Shown: positions 15,279 to 24,419, counted from the stretch's first letter. The stretch: 64,000 nucleotides of DNA from Prado023 sp964418695 (GCA_964418695.1 CAYQMN010000003.1:62001-126000); one strand, 5' to 3'. Translations and numbers: made by a program. Notes: generated by a model not told the origin, from the letters alone.

Positions 15279-15653
15279 ATGGCGAACGCGACCCTCACGA
15301 TTCCGCCGCTGCCCGAGCAAGTGCGCACCGCGCGGCTGGTCACGACGGCGGCCGCCCGCCGGTGCGGCGTCTCGGAAGAGCGCATCGACGAGATCCGGCT
15401 CGCGGTCGGCGAGGTGATCGCGCGCAGCGTCGTGCGCCAGCAGCGGGCCGGACTGGTCTCGCCGGTGGTCGTGGACATCACCGACGATGACGACCTGTTC
15501 ACGGTGCGCGTCCAGGAGGCCACCGCTCCCGAGGTCATCGACGAGGACGGCGGCTTGGCGCTGTCGGTGGCCTCCTGTCTGGCCTTCGAGTGCGACGTGG
15601 AGGCGGCAGGCAGTGGCAGCCGCATCCGGATGGCCTGGCCGCTGGCCGGCTGA
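15279..15653 (+). CDS. RsbW-like anti-sigma factor, degenerate GHKL domain
   Basis: 124 residues, ATG at 15279 with AAGGAGAGG upstream, 82 nt after bldG. The helix IDEIRLAVGEVIARSV (36-51) matches the GHKL N-box, but the Mg-binding Asn is Arg49, and no DxGxG loop is recognisable before GLALSVASCLAFECDVEAAGSGSRIRMAWPL. The fold resembles RsbW/SpoIIAB, but ATP binding and kinase activity are doubtful. It may bind BldG or a sigma factor without phosphorylating it. The spacer before it has a 12-bp palindrome GGGCCTAGGCCC (15226-15237). Confidence 0.75.
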   Translation: MANATLTIPPLPEQVRTARLVTTAAARRCGVSEERIDEIRLAVGEVIARSVVRQQRAGLVSPVVVDITDDDDLFTVRVQEATAPEVIDEDGGLALSVASCLAFECDVEAAGSGSRIRMAWPLAG

Positions 15654-15719
15654 GACCCCCGGAGCCCAGGCTCGAGGCGCCTGCGTCGGAGCCGGGACCA
15701 GCCGCGACATGGGCACTTT

Positions 15720-15748
15720 GGCCCCCTCCGGAACCTCCCGAGGGGGCC
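15720..15748 (+). terminator. terminator hairpin after the bldG operon
   Basis: Perfect 9-bp stem GGCCCCCTC / GAGGGGGCC with an 11-nt loop, 66 nt after the anti-sigma gene and before the hppA promoter. Confidence 0.6.
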
Positions 15749-15773
15749 GGTCAGACCGACCTCGAACGACACC

Positions 15774-15779
15774 TATACT
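15774..15779 (+). promoter_or_regulatory. predicted -10 element of hppA
   Basis: TATACT, a near-consensus hexamer and rare in such GC-rich DNA, about 95 nt before the hppA start. A weak -35 (TCAGAC, 15751-15756) would be 17 nt away. Confidence 0.5.
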
Positions 15780-15795
15780 CCCCGGTAACTTACGG

Positions 15796-15816
15796 CCCGG
15801 GCATCTCCGTCCCGGG
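15796..15816 (+). promoter_or_regulatory. hairpin in the hppA 5' leader
   Basis: CCCGGG repeated 9 nt apart forms a 6-bp stem, flanked by TTA (15790-15792) and TAA (15817-15819) that can extend it past a bulge. It lies just after the predicted start of transcription. It could be an attenuator or an operator; no known riboswitch class is recognised. Confidence 0.3.
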
Positions 15817-15870
15817 TAAGGGATCGAGGCCCGGCGTGTCCGGCCGGCCTGGCGGATTGGGGAGATGCAC

Positions 15871-18360
15871 ATGCCCGCAGCGGTAGCAACAGTCGAGCTG
15901 GACAGCGGGGCGATGATCACCGTCGGGGTGGTTGCCGCGATCGCCATCGCCGCCCTCGGGGTGGCCTGGATGCTGTCCCGGGAGGTTCTGGCCGCCAACG
16001 ACGGCACTGCGCGCATGCGCGAGATCGCGGCGGCAGTGCAGGAGGGGGCCTCGGCATACCTGAGCCGCCAGTTCCGCACGCTGAGCGTGTTCGCGGTGCT
16101 CGTCTTCTTCCTGCTGTTCCTGCTGCCGGCCGAGACCACCTCCGAGCGGATCGGCCGGTCGCTGTTCTTCCTGGTCGGTGCGGTCTTCTCCGCCTGCACC
16201 GGCTACTTCGGCATGTGGCTGGCGGTTCGTGGCAACGTGCGCGTGGCTGCGGCTGCCCGCGACTCCGGCGAGCAGCAGGCGATGCGCATCGCGTTCCGCA
16301 CCGGCGGCGTGGCCGGCATGTTCACTGTGGGCCTGGGCCTGTTCGGTGCGGCCGTGGTCGTGCTGGTCTATCAGGGCAGCGCCCCCCGGGTGCTGGAGGG
16401 CTTCGGCTTCGGCGCGGCTCTGCTGGCCATGTTCATGCGCGTTGGCGGCGGCATCTTCACCAAGGCCGCCGACGTCGGCGCCGACCTCGTGGGCAAGGTC
16501 GAGGCGCACATTCCCGAGGACGACCCCCGCAACGCCGCCACCATCGCCGACAACGTGGGCGACAACGTCGGTGACTGTGCCGGCATGGCCGCCGACCTCT
16601 TCGAGTCCTACGCCGTCACGCTGGTCGCCGCACTCGTGCTGGGCACCACCGCCTTCGGCGCGCTGGGTCTCACCTTCCCGCTGGTCGTCCCGGCCATCGG
16701 CGTGCTCACCGCGGTCGTCGGCATCTTCGCCGTGACCCCGCGGATGGGCGATCGCTCGGGCATGACCGCGATCAACCGTGGCTTCTTCATCTCCGCGGCG
16801 CTGTCGGCGGTCCTGGTCGTCATCGCCGCGTTCCTCTTCCTGCCCGACCGCCTCACCAAGATCCGGGGCATCCAGCTGGAGTCCCTGGGCGTCGAGCTGG
16901 TCACTGCCAACACCTTCAACCCCCGCCTGCTGGCCATCGGCGCGGTGCTCATCGGCATCGCGCTGGCGGCGGCCATCCAGGTGCTGACCGGCTACTTCAC
17001 CGAGACCAACCGGCGCCCGGTCGACGACGTGGCCCGCTCCTCGATGACCGGCCCGGCCACCGTCATCCTGACCGGCATCTCGATCGGCTTCGAGTCGGCC
17101 GTCTACTCCGCGCTGCTGATCGGCGCCGCGGTGTTCGGCGCCTACTCGCTGGGCGGCGGCTCGGTCATCTTGAGCCTGTTCGCGATCGCGTTGGCCGGCA
17201 CCGGTCTGCTGACCACTGTCGGCGTCATCGTCTCGATGGACACCTTCGGGCCGGTCTCGGACAACGCCCAGGGCATCGCGGAGATGTCCGGTGACGTGCA
17301 TGGCGAGGGGGCCGCGATCCTGACCCGGCTCGACGCGGTCGGCAACACGACCAAGGCGATCACCAAGGGCATCGCGATCGCGACCGCCGTGCTGGCGGCG
17401 ACCGCGCTGTTCGGCGCCTTCCGCGAGTCGGTGCTCTTCGCGGCGGTCAACGCCGGCCAGTCGGCCAGTGACGCGCTGGCCAACCTCGGCTCGCTCGGCC
17501 AGTACATCGGCGTGCTCGACGTGGCCAACCCGCGCAACCTGGTCGGCCTGCTGATCGGCGCCGCGGTGGTCTTCCTCTTCAGCGGCCTGGCGATCAACGC
17601 CGTGTCGCGGGCCGCCGGTGCGGTGATCTACGAGGTGCGCCGCCAGTTCCGCGACCACCCGGGGATCATGGCCGGCACCGAGAAGCCGGAGTACGGCAAG
17701 GTCGTCGACATCGTCACCCGTGACTCGCTGCGCGAGCTGAGCACGCCCGGCCTGCTGGCCGTGCTGGCCCCGATCGCCGTGGGCTTCGGTCTGGGCGTCG
17801 GTGCGCTGGGCACGTTCCTGGCCGGCACCATCGCCTCGGGCACCCTGATGGCGGTCTTCCTGGCCAACTCCGGTGGTGCCTGGGACAACGCGAAGAAGTT
17901 CGTGGAGGACGGCAACTTCGGCGGCAAGCACTCCGACGCCCACGCGGCCACCGTCATCGGCGACACCGTCGGCGACCCGTTCAAGGACACGGCCGGCCCG
18001 GCCATCAACCCGCTGCTCAAGGTGATGAACCTGGTCGCGCTGCTGATCGCCCCGGCCGTCGTCGCGCTCACCCTGGACGGCAAGGACGGCATCCGGCTGG
18101 CCATCGCCGGCATCGCGCTGGCGGTCATCATCGGCTCGCTGGTCGCTTCGAACCGCTACAAGGGCGCGGGCGAGGAGATGATCGAGGTGCTGGGCGACGA
18201 GGCCACCGAGGAGGGCAAGGCCGAGCTCGCCGAGGAGCTGGCCCGCGACGCCGAGCTGGCCAAGGAGCTCTCCGCTCACGAGCACGATCAGCAGATCTCC
18301 CTGCAGGATCCGAAGGGCGAGCCCGAGGTCGTGAACGGCGCCGGGCCGGGCCGGGGGTAG
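15871..18360 (+). CDS. hppA: membrane-bound proton-translocating pyrophosphatase, K+-independent
   Basis: 829 residues. ATG 15871 is chosen because GGGGAG lies 6 nt upstream of it and abuts the alternative ATG at 15865. About 16 membrane helices with the PPi-binding signature DVGADLVGKVE (about 200-210), DNVGDNVGDCAGMAADLFESY and, near the C-terminus, GDTVGDPFKDTAGPAINPLLK. The segment GNTTKA (about 491-496) carries Lys, the residue that distinguishes K+-independent enzymes from K+-dependent ones (Ala). Couples PPi hydrolysis to H+ export. The C-terminal 60 residues are an acidic, charged cytosolic extension. It has its own promoter and terminator. Confidence 0.97.
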   Translation: MPAAVATVELDSGAMITVGVVAAIAIAALGVAWMLSREVLAANDGTARMREIAAAVQEGASAYLSRQFRTLSVFAVLVFFLLFLLPAETTSERIGRSLFFLVGAVFSACTGYFGMWLAVRGNVRVAAAARDSGEQQAMRIAFRTGGVAGMFTVGLGLFGAAVVVLVYQGSAPRVLEGFGFGAALLAMFMRVGGGIFTKAADVGADLVGKVEAHIPEDDPRNAATIADNVGDNVGDCAGMAADLFESYAVTLVAALVLGTTAFGALGLTFPLVVPAIGVLTAVVGIFAVTPRMGDRSGMTAINRGFFISAALSAVLVVIAAFLFLPDRLTKIRGIQLESLGVELVTANTFNPRLLAIGAVLIGIALAAAIQVLTGYFTETNRRPVDDVARSSMTGPATVILTGISIGFESAVYSALLIGAAVFGAYSLGGGSVILSLFAIALAGTGLLTTVGVIVSMDTFGPVSDNAQGIAEMSGDVHGEGAAILTRLDAVGNTTKAITKGIAIATAVLAATALFGAFRESVLFAAVNAGQSASDALANLGSLGQYIGVLDVANPRNLVGLLIGAAVVFLFSGLAINAVSRAAGAVIYEVRRQFRDHPGIMAGTEKPEYGKVVDIVTRDSLRELSTPGLLAVLAPIAVGFGLGVGALGTFLAGTIASGTLMAVFLANSGGAWDNAKKFVEDGNFGGKHSDAHAATVIGDTVGDPFKDTAGPAINPLLKVMNLVALLIAPAVVALTLDGKDGIRLAIAGIALAVIIGSLVASNRYKGAGEEMIEVLGDEATEEGKAELAEELARDAELAKELSAHEHDQQISLQDPKGEPEVVNGAGPGRG

Positions 18361-18391
18361 TCCGGTCCTGCTCGATGCGCACGACCAGTCG

Positions 18392-18427
18392 GTGGCGCGC
18401 CGGTCCCTGACGGGGTCGGCGCGCCAC
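18392..18427 (+). terminator. terminator hairpin after hppA
   Basis: Perfect 10-bp stem GTGGCGCGCC / GGCGCGCCAC with a 16-nt loop, 31 nt after the hppA stop. Confidence 0.6.
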
Positions 18428-18631
18428 TGCGCTGTGACCCGGGTGCGGCGCATCCGGGTGGCTCCGCGGCGCCGGCCGATCCCGCAGGCCACGCCCGGCC
18501 GGGGGATCGGGCTGCCGGCGGTGTCGCCGCGAGGACGTACTCTTGCTGCCCGGCGTGACAGGCGAGCTGCCCGGTCACGCGCACCGGCCGTGGACCACGG
18601 CCTGGTCGGCCCGCAGGAACTGTGAGGATCT

Positions 18632-21400
18632 GTGCCCGCTCGTACCACTGACGGACTCCGTCGCCTCGTCATCGTGGAGTCTCCGGCCAAGGCCCGCACC
18701 ATCCAGGGGTACCTGGGTCAGGGCTATGACGTCCAAGCCTCGGTGGGTCACATCCGTGACCTGCCCAACTCCGCCGGCGAGGTCCCCGAGAAGATCAAGT
18801 CCCAGCCGTGGGCGCGGCTGGGCATCGACGTGGAGAACGGCTTCCAGCCCTATTACGTGGTGCCGGCGAAGAAGAAGGCCAAGGTCAGCGAGCTCAAGCG
18901 CGCGCTGTCCGGGGTCGACGAGCTGTGGCTGGCCACCGACGAGGACCGCGAGGGCGAGGCGATCGCCTGGCACCTGCGCGAGGTGCTCAAGCCGAAGGTG
19001 CCGGTGCGCCGGATGGTCTTCCACGAGATCACCCGCGACGCGATCCAGGCAGCCGCGGCCAACACCCGCGACCTGGACCAGGACCTGGTGGACGCCCAGG
19101 ACGCCCGGCGCCTGGTCGACCGGCTGTACGGGTTCGAGGTCTCGCCGGTGCTGTGGCGCAAGGTCATGTCGGGGCTGTCCGCGGGTCGGGTGCAGTCGGT
19201 GGCGACTCGCCTGGTCGTGGACCGGGAGCGGGCCCGGATCGCCTTCCGGGAGGCCGAGTACTGGGACGCCAGCGGCACGTTCGCCGTGCCGGCCGGCGAG
19301 TTCGGCGCCCGGCTGGTCACGATCGACGGCGCTCGCGTGGCCACTGGCTCGGACTTCGGCGACGACGGCCGGCTCGCGAGCGCCGGCGCGCTGCGCCTGT
19401 CCGAGGCCGACGCGCAGGGCCTGGTCGCGGCCCTGAACGGCGCCGCCTGGACCGTGCAGTCGGTCGCTGAGAAGCCGACCACGCGCCGCCCGGCCGCCCC
19501 GTTCATGACCTCGACCCTGCAGCAGGAGGCGTCGCGGCGCTATCGCTGGGGGGCGCAGCGCACGATGCGCACTGCCCAGTCGCTGTACGAGAACGGCTAC
19601 ATCACCTACATGCGCACCGACTCGACGACGCTGTCCGCGGGGGCGCTGACCGCCGCGCGCGAGGCGGCTGCGGAGATCTTCGGCCAGCACCTGGTGGCCG
19701 CGGCCCCCCGCCGTTACGAGCGCAAGGTGAAGAACGCTCAGGAGGCGCACGAGGCGATCCGGCCGGCCGGCGAGCGGTTCGCCCGGCCCGCCGAGCTCGC
19801 CGGGAAGGTGTCCGCCGACGAGTTCGCGCTCTACGACCTGATCTGGACGCGCACCGTCGCCTCCCAGATGGCCGACGCGAAGCTGGCCACCACGACCGTC
19901 CACCTGGCCGCCAGGGCGGGCGACGGCCGCGAGGCCGTGTTCCGCGCCTCGGGCACCGTGACCGTGTTCCCCGGGTTCCTGGCCGCCTACGAGGAGTGGA
20001 CCGACGAGACCCGCGAGGGCCAGTCGCAGGGCCGCTCGACCGACCGGCGGCTTCCGGCGCTGGCCCAGGGCGACGTCGTGGACTGCCGGCACCTGCAGGC
20101 TGACGGCCATACCACCTCCCCGCCCGCCCGCTACACCGAGGCCTCGCTGGTCAAGGACCTGGAGGCGCGTGGGATCGGCCGGCCCTCGACCTATGCCTCG
20201 ATCATCGGGACCATCACCGACCGCGGCTACGTGCGCAAGCGCGGCACCGCCCTGATCCCCACGTTCCTGGCGTTCAACGTCGTCCGGGTCATGGAGAAGC
20301 ACTTCGCGGCGCTGGTCGACTACGGGTTCACCGCCCTGATGGAGGAGGTGCTGGACTCCGTCGCCGACGCCTCGCAGCCGCGGTTGCGGGTTCTGGAGGC
20401 GTTCTTCTACGGCGGCGAGGGCGTGCGGTTCCCGGGCCTGAGCCCGCTGGTCGCCGGGCTCGGCGACATCGACGCCCGGGCGCTGGCCTCGCTGCCGATC
20501 GGCCCGCACGGCATCACCGAGGAGCCGGTCTCCGGGGCGCCCGACCAGATCGTGCTGCGCGTGGGCAAGTACGGGCCCTACCTGGAGCGCGGCACGGAGA
20601 AGGGCAATGTCCCCGAGGAGCTGGCCCCCGACGAGCTCACGCTGGCCAAGGCCGAGGAGCTGCTCTCCGCGCCGTCCGGGGACCGCGTGCTGGGCGCTCA
20701 TCCCGAGACCGGCCTGGAGGTCGTCGCGAAGTCCGGCCGGTACGGCCCGTACGTCACCGAGCTGCTGCCCGAGGGCGCGCCCAAGAGCCAGCGTCCGCGC
20801 ACCGGCTCGCTGTTCAAGGAGATGACCTTGGACAGCGTGACCCTGCAGGATGCGGTACGACTGCTCAGCCTGCCGCGCGAGGTGGGCCAGGACGAGGAGG
20901 GCCGCACGATCACCGCGGCCAACGGACGCTTCGGTCCCTACTTGGTACGCACGGTGGACGGCAAGCCCGACTACCGCTCGCTGCCGCCGGATGCCGCCGA
21001 GGAGGACCTGTTCACGGTCACCCTGGAGCAGGCCCTGGCGCTGTACGCGCAGCCCCGCCAGCGTCGCGGCCAGGCCCGGACGGCCGAGCCCCTGCGCGAG
21101 CTCGGCACCGATCCGACGACCCAGGCGCCGATCGTGATGCGCGACGGCCGGTTCGGGCCCTACGTCACCGACGGGACCACGAACGCCTCGCTGCGCAAGG
21201 GCGACGACCCGGCCACCCTCACCGTCGAGCGGGCGATCGAGATGCTCGCGGACAAGCGGGCGGCCGGCCCGGCCAAGCGTCCGGCCCGCAAGACGGCGGC
21301 CAAGAAGGCCCCCGCGAAGAAGTCGGTCGCGAAGAAGGCCCCCGCGAAGAAGGTGCCCGCCAAGAAGACGCCGGCGAAGAAGGCTTTGAGCCCCAGCTGA
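18632..21400 (+). CDS. topA: DNA topoisomerase I (type IA)
   Basis: 922 residues from the GTG at 18632, with GAGG about 8 nt upstream. TOPRIM motifs VIVESPAKA (13-21) and DEDREGEAIAWHL; active-site Tyr326 in GYITYMRTDS; SAGRVQSVATRLV; HEAIRP. The C-terminal half has no zinc-finger cysteines but repeated RxGRYGPY/GRFGPY units (four copies), the actinobacterial TopA C-domain, then a Lys-rich tail (about 880-918) of AKK/PAKK repeats. Relaxes negative supercoils; the basic tail in mycobacterial and streptomycete relatives raises processivity. The 270-nt upstream gap holds the hppA terminator and no clear promoter. Confidence 0.97.
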   Translation: MPARTTDGLRRLVIVESPAKARTIQGYLGQGYDVQASVGHIRDLPNSAGEVPEKIKSQPWARLGIDVENGFQPYYVVPAKKKAKVSELKRALSGVDELWLATDEDREGEAIAWHLREVLKPKVPVRRMVFHEITRDAIQAAAANTRDLDQDLVDAQDARRLVDRLYGFEVSPVLWRKVMSGLSAGRVQSVATRLVVDRERARIAFREAEYWDASGTFAVPAGEFGARLVTIDGARVATGSDFGDDGRLASAGALRLSEADAQGLVAALNGAAWTVQSVAEKPTTRRPAAPFMTSTLQQEASRRYRWGAQRTMRTAQSLYENGYITYMRTDSTTLSAGALTAAREAAAEIFGQHLVAAAPRRYERKVKNAQEAHEAIRPAGERFARPAELAGKVSADEFALYDLIWTRTVASQMADAKLATTTVHLAARAGDGREAVFRASGTVTVFPGFLAAYEEWTDETREGQSQGRSTDRRLPALAQGDVVDCRHLQADGHTTSPPARYTEASLVKDLEARGIGRPSTYASIIGTITDRGYVRKRGTALIPTFLAFNVVRVMEKHFAALVDYGFTALMEEVLDSVADASQPRLRVLEAFFYGGEGVRFPGLSPLVAGLGDIDARALASLPIGPHGITEEPVSGAPDQIVLRVGKYGPYLERGTEKGNVPEELAPDELTLAKAEELLSAPSGDRVLGAHPETGLEVVAKSGRYGPYVTELLPEGAPKSQRPRTGSLFKEMTLDSVTLQDAVRLLSLPREVGQDEEGRTITAANGRFGPYLVRTVDGKPDYRSLPPDAAEEDLFTVTLEQALALYAQPRQRRGQARTAEPLRELGTDPTTQAPIVMRDGRFGPYVTDGTTNASLRKGDDPATLTVERAIEMLADKRAAGPAKRPARKTAAKKAPAKKSVAKKAPAKKVPAKKTPAKKALSPS

Positions 21401-21487
21401 CCGACAGGCGTCGTCGAGCTTGAGCCAGTCGGAACCTCCTGGGCGTCCGAGTCCGACGGGCAGTCTGGGGTTGTCGGGGGCCCTCGT

Positions 21488-21493
21488 TAGGGT
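21488..21493 (+). promoter_or_regulatory. -10 element for a leaderless tmk transcript
   Basis: TAGGGT ends 6 nt before the tmk ATG, so transcription would start at or next to the A of the start codon. There is no ribosome site upstream. Confidence 0.5.
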
Positions 21494-21499
21494 TCGGGG

Positions 21500-22198
21500 A
21501 TGCCGGGAGCGTTCGTCGTGCTGGAAGGTGGCGAGGGGGCGGGCAAGTCGACCCAATGCCGCGCGGTGGCCGCTGCCCTGACGACGCGCGGTCACGAGGT
21601 CGTGCTGACCCGGGAGCCTGGCGGCACGCCGCTGGGCGAGCAGGTCCGGGGCATCTTGCTGGGATCGGCGGGCATGTCCGCCCGCACCGAGGCCCTGCTG
21701 TTCGCCGCGGCCCGGGCAGAGCATGTGGATCGCGTGGTCCGGCCCGCGCTCGAGCGCGGCGCGGTGGTCCTCAGCGACCGGTTCGTCGACTCGTCGGTCG
21801 CCTACCAGGGGGCGGCCCGCGGCCTCGGCGAGGACCGCGTGGCCGAGCTGAGCGCCTGGGCCACCGAGGGCCTGGTCCCGGACCTGACCGTGCTGCTGGA
21901 CCTGGACCCGGTCCAAGGGCTGCGCCGAGCCGGGAACCCGAACCGCATGGAGGCCGAGCCGCTGGCGTTCCACCAGGAGGTGCGCGCGGGACTGCGGCGC
22001 CGGGCGCAGGCGCAGCCCGACCGGTACCTCGTGCTCGACGCGACGGCCGAGGTGGGGCGCACCACCGAGCGGATCCTGGCTGCGGTGCTCGCCCTGCCGG
22101 GGCTGACGGCGACGCCCGGCACCTGGACGGCGCCCGATCAGCCCGCGGCAGCGCAGCCGGCCCCCCCGCAGGACCCGGCCGCCGCGAGGCGGGCATGA
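21500..22198 (+). CDS. tmk: thymidylate kinase
   Basis: 232 residues, ATG at 21500. P-loop GGEGAGKST (10-18), TREPGGTPLGE, the DRFVDSSVAYQGAARGLG segment (DRY/DR motif and TMP-binding region) and LLDLDP. Phosphorylates dTMP to dTDP. The last 25 residues are a Pro/Ala-rich tail not needed for the fold. The stop overlaps holB (ATGA). A -10 hexamer 6 nt upstream predicts a leaderless mRNA. Confidence 0.96.
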   Translation: MPGAFVVLEGGEGAGKSTQCRAVAAALTTRGHEVVLTREPGGTPLGEQVRGILLGSAGMSARTEALLFAAARAEHVDRVVRPALERGAVVLSDRFVDSSVAYQGAARGLGEDRVAELSAWATEGLVPDLTVLLDLDPVQGLRRAGNPNRMEAEPLAFHQEVRAGLRRRAQAQPDRYLVLDATAEVGRTTERILAAVLALPGLTATPGTWTAPDQPAAAQPAPPQDPAAARRA

Positions 22199-23409
22199 CC
22201 GCGGCGGACAGCGCGGTGCGCTCGCTCGCGCCGGTCTGGTCCTCGGTGATCGGGCAGCCGGAGGCCGTGCGCGAGCTGGCCCACGCCGCGGCTGACGCCG
22301 CCCGCATCGCCGACGGGGGCCGGGGCCCGGCCATGACCCATGCCTGGCTGGTGACCGGACCTCCGGGGTCCGGCCGGTCCACGGCCGCCCGCGCGTTCGC
22401 CGCCGCCCTGCAGTGCCCCGAACAGGGGTGCGGCCAGTGCGTGTCCTGCCACCAGGTGCTGACCGGCCTGCATCCCGACGTGACGGCGTTCAGCCCCGAG
22501 CGCCTCCAGATCACCGCCGAGGAGTCCCTCGAGCTGATCCGGCAGGCGGCGATGTCGCCCGGGCTGGGGCGCTGGAACGTCCTGGTGGTGGAGGACGCCG
22601 ACCGGCTCAACGACGTCTCCGGCAACGCCCTGCTCAAGTCGGTCGAGGAGCCCGGGGAGCGCACGGTCTGGGTGCTGTGCGCGCCGACGGCCGAGGACGT
22701 GCTGCCGACGATCGCCTCGCGCACCCGGCATGTGCGCCTGCACACCCCGACCACCGCGCAGGTGCGCGACGCGCTGGTCGCGGCGGACGGGTTCGACCCG
22801 GCGATCGCGGCGTTCGCGGCGCGCGCCGCGCAGGGCCACATCGGCCGGGCCCGCGCGCTGGCCGGCGACGAGGCGGTCCGCCGCCGGCGCGCCGAGGTGC
22901 TGGCCATCCCCGGCTCGCTGAGCACCCTGGCTGCCTGCTTCATCGCCGCGCAGAACCTGCTCGAGGCCGCGAGCGCCGACGCCGCGGCCATCACCGACGC
23001 CCTGGACGCCGAGGAGATCGCCGCCCTGAAGCGCCAGTTCGGTGACGGCGGCACCGGCGCCCTGGCCGCCCAGGTCCGGCGGGCCTCCGCGGCGGCGATC
23101 AAGACGCTGGAGGGCGGGCAGCGCTCCCGGCGGACCCGCACCATCCGCGACCAGGTGGATCGGGCCCTGCTGGACCTGACGGGGCTGTACCGCGACGTCC
23201 TGGTGGTGCAGGTGGGCGCCCCGGTCGAGCTCGTCAACGACGAGCTGCGCCCGACGATCGAGTCGATGGCCGCGCACGGCAGCGTCCCGGCCACCTCGGC
23301 CCGGCTGGCTGCCCTGGATCGTGCCCGCCTGCAGGTGAGCATGTCGGTGGCTCCGCTGCTGGCTCTGGAGGCGCTCATGGTGCGTCTGGCGCGGGGTCGG
23401 CCGGCCTGA
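22195..23409 (+). CDS. holB: DNA polymerase III clamp-loader subunit delta'
   Basis: 404 residues from the ATG at 22195, coupled to tmk by ATGA. RFC-type domain with a modified Walker A GPPGSGRS (55-62, Arg replacing Lys, as expected for a non-hydrolysing delta'), a four-Cys zinc module at Cys74, 79, 82 and 85, VVEDADRLN and NALLKSVEEPGE. Part of the complex that loads the sliding clamp. The tmk-holB pair is conserved in bacteria. Confidence 0.93.
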   Translation: MTAADSAVRSLAPVWSSVIGQPEAVRELAHAAADAARIADGGRGPAMTHAWLVTGPPGSGRSTAARAFAAALQCPEQGCGQCVSCHQVLTGLHPDVTAFSPERLQITAEESLELIRQAAMSPGLGRWNVLVVEDADRLNDVSGNALLKSVEEPGERTVWVLCAPTAEDVLPTIASRTRHVRLHTPTTAQVRDALVAADGFDPAIAAFAARAAQGHIGRARALAGDEAVRRRRAEVLAIPGSLSTLAACFIAAQNLLEAASADAAAITDALDAEEIAALKRQFGDGGTGALAAQVRRASAAAIKTLEGGQRSRRTRTIRDQVDRALLDLTGLYRDVLVVQVGAPVELVNDELRPTIESMAAHGSVPATSARLAALDRARLQVSMSVAPLLALEALMVRLARGRPA

Positions 23410-23452
23410 GCCGGACGCCGTCGCGAGGTGGCTGGTCGCCGCCCGGCGGGCC

Positions 23453-23458
23453 TACCCT
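23453..23458 (+). promoter_or_regulatory. -10 element for a leaderless transcript of the gene at 23465
   Basis: TACCCT ends 6 nt before the ATG; no Shine-Dalgarno sequence is present. Confidence 0.45.
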
Positions 23459-23464
23459 TGGCCC

Positions 23465-24349
23465 ATGGCCGCGCCCCAGCAACCGCCCCGCTCCGGGCCG
23501 GGCAAGGGTCTGGAGCGCGCGCTGAGCCTGGGCGCGGACTTGGTGCGCCAGGCTCGCGAAGCCCAACGTCAGCCCGCCCGCAACACCAGGGAGCGCGAGC
23601 TGGAGGCGGCCCATCGCAACGCGCTGATCCAGCACGAGTCGGCCGTTCGGCGCTACCGGGCGAAGCTGGCCGCAGGCAAGATCGCCGCCGTCTCCTGGTT
23701 CTCGACCTCGGGCATCCTGGGCCTGTCCGCGCTCGGTGGGGTCAACGATGTGCAAAGCACGGTGATCCTGGGCGGTCTGACCGCCGGCGCCGCCGCGATG
23801 GGCACCCGCTCGGTGCTACGCCGCAAGCAGCTCAAGGCGCACCCGCCGGTGCCGGCCCTGCCTCCGCTGCCCCCGGCCCGGCTGCCCCGGGGCACTCGGG
23901 GGGCGCCGGAGGCCGACCACGTCGCGGACACCCTCATGCACCTGTACGACCTCGTGCCTAACGTCGCCCGACTGCACCCGGATGCCGGTCAGGAGATGTG
24001 GCGGGCGGTCAGCGACGTGGAGCCGCTGCTGCGGGGCCAGGTCGAGCGGCTGGACTCGCTGAACCGGCTGCACTACGAGATGCCCGGCTCCCGGGCCGCG
24101 GCGGCCGCCGAGGAGGCCGGCATCGTGGTCGCCGCTCGTCTGGGTCAGGGCGCCGCGGCCCTGGAGGCCCTCCTGGCGGCGGCGGCCGGCATGCTGGCCG
24201 CGCCGGACCTCAGCGACGTCGACCAGATCCTGAGCCCGGCCATCACGTCGCTGACCGCCTTCCGGCACGGCTTGGAGACTGCTTCGGAGCTGGGCGGCAT
24301 CCACAGTGGCGCCCCCGGCGCTGGCTGGCCTGGCCCGGCCGCAGGCTAG
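23465..24349 (+). CDS. unknown membrane protein with coiled N-terminus
   Basis: 294 residues, not recognised with confidence. Residues 1-68 are basic and helical (RERELEAAHRNALIQHESAVRRYRAKLAAGK), then two adjacent hydrophobic segments (about 73-91 and 97-112) ending in RSVLRRK, a Pro-rich linker (123-140) and a C-terminal helical domain of about 130 residues with Ala-rich heptads (AAAAAEEAGIVVAARLGQGAAALEALLAAAAG). The layout recalls the mycobacterial phage-shock partner PspM (Rv2743c), but I cannot establish homology. It stands alone behind holB with its own promoter. Confidence 0.6.
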   Translation: MAAPQQPPRSGPGKGLERALSLGADLVRQAREAQRQPARNTRERELEAAHRNALIQHESAVRRYRAKLAAGKIAAVSWFSTSGILGLSALGGVNDVQSTVILGGLTAGAAAMGTRSVLRRKQLKAHPPVPALPPLPPARLPRGTRGAPEADHVADTLMHLYDLVPNVARLHPDAGQEMWRAVSDVEPLLRGQVERLDSLNRLHYEMPGSRAAAAAEEAGIVVAARLGQGAAALEALLAAAAGMLAAPDLSDVDQILSPAITSLTAFRHGLETASELGGIHSGAPGAGWPGPAAG

Positions 24350-24419
24350 CCTGGGGCCTCCCCGGGTCGGCCGGGAGTGCTGGTGGGCCATGCGGCCATG
24401 ACCATGGCCGGAGGTTCCC

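Noticed and set aside
15780..15870. Riboswitch in the hppA leader
   Set aside because: The leader is under 100 nt, with one small hairpin and no conserved core of a known class that I can recognise.
15790..18702. 970-residue minus-strand frame opposite hppA
   Set aside because: Low-complexity His/Gln/Gly/Asp-rich shadow of a clear pyrophosphatase gene.
21300..21395. Tandem repeat array at the 3' end of topA
   Set aside because: The AAGAAGGCCCC-type repeats encode the AKK/PAKK tail normal for actinobacterial TopA, not a CRISPR or regulatory array.
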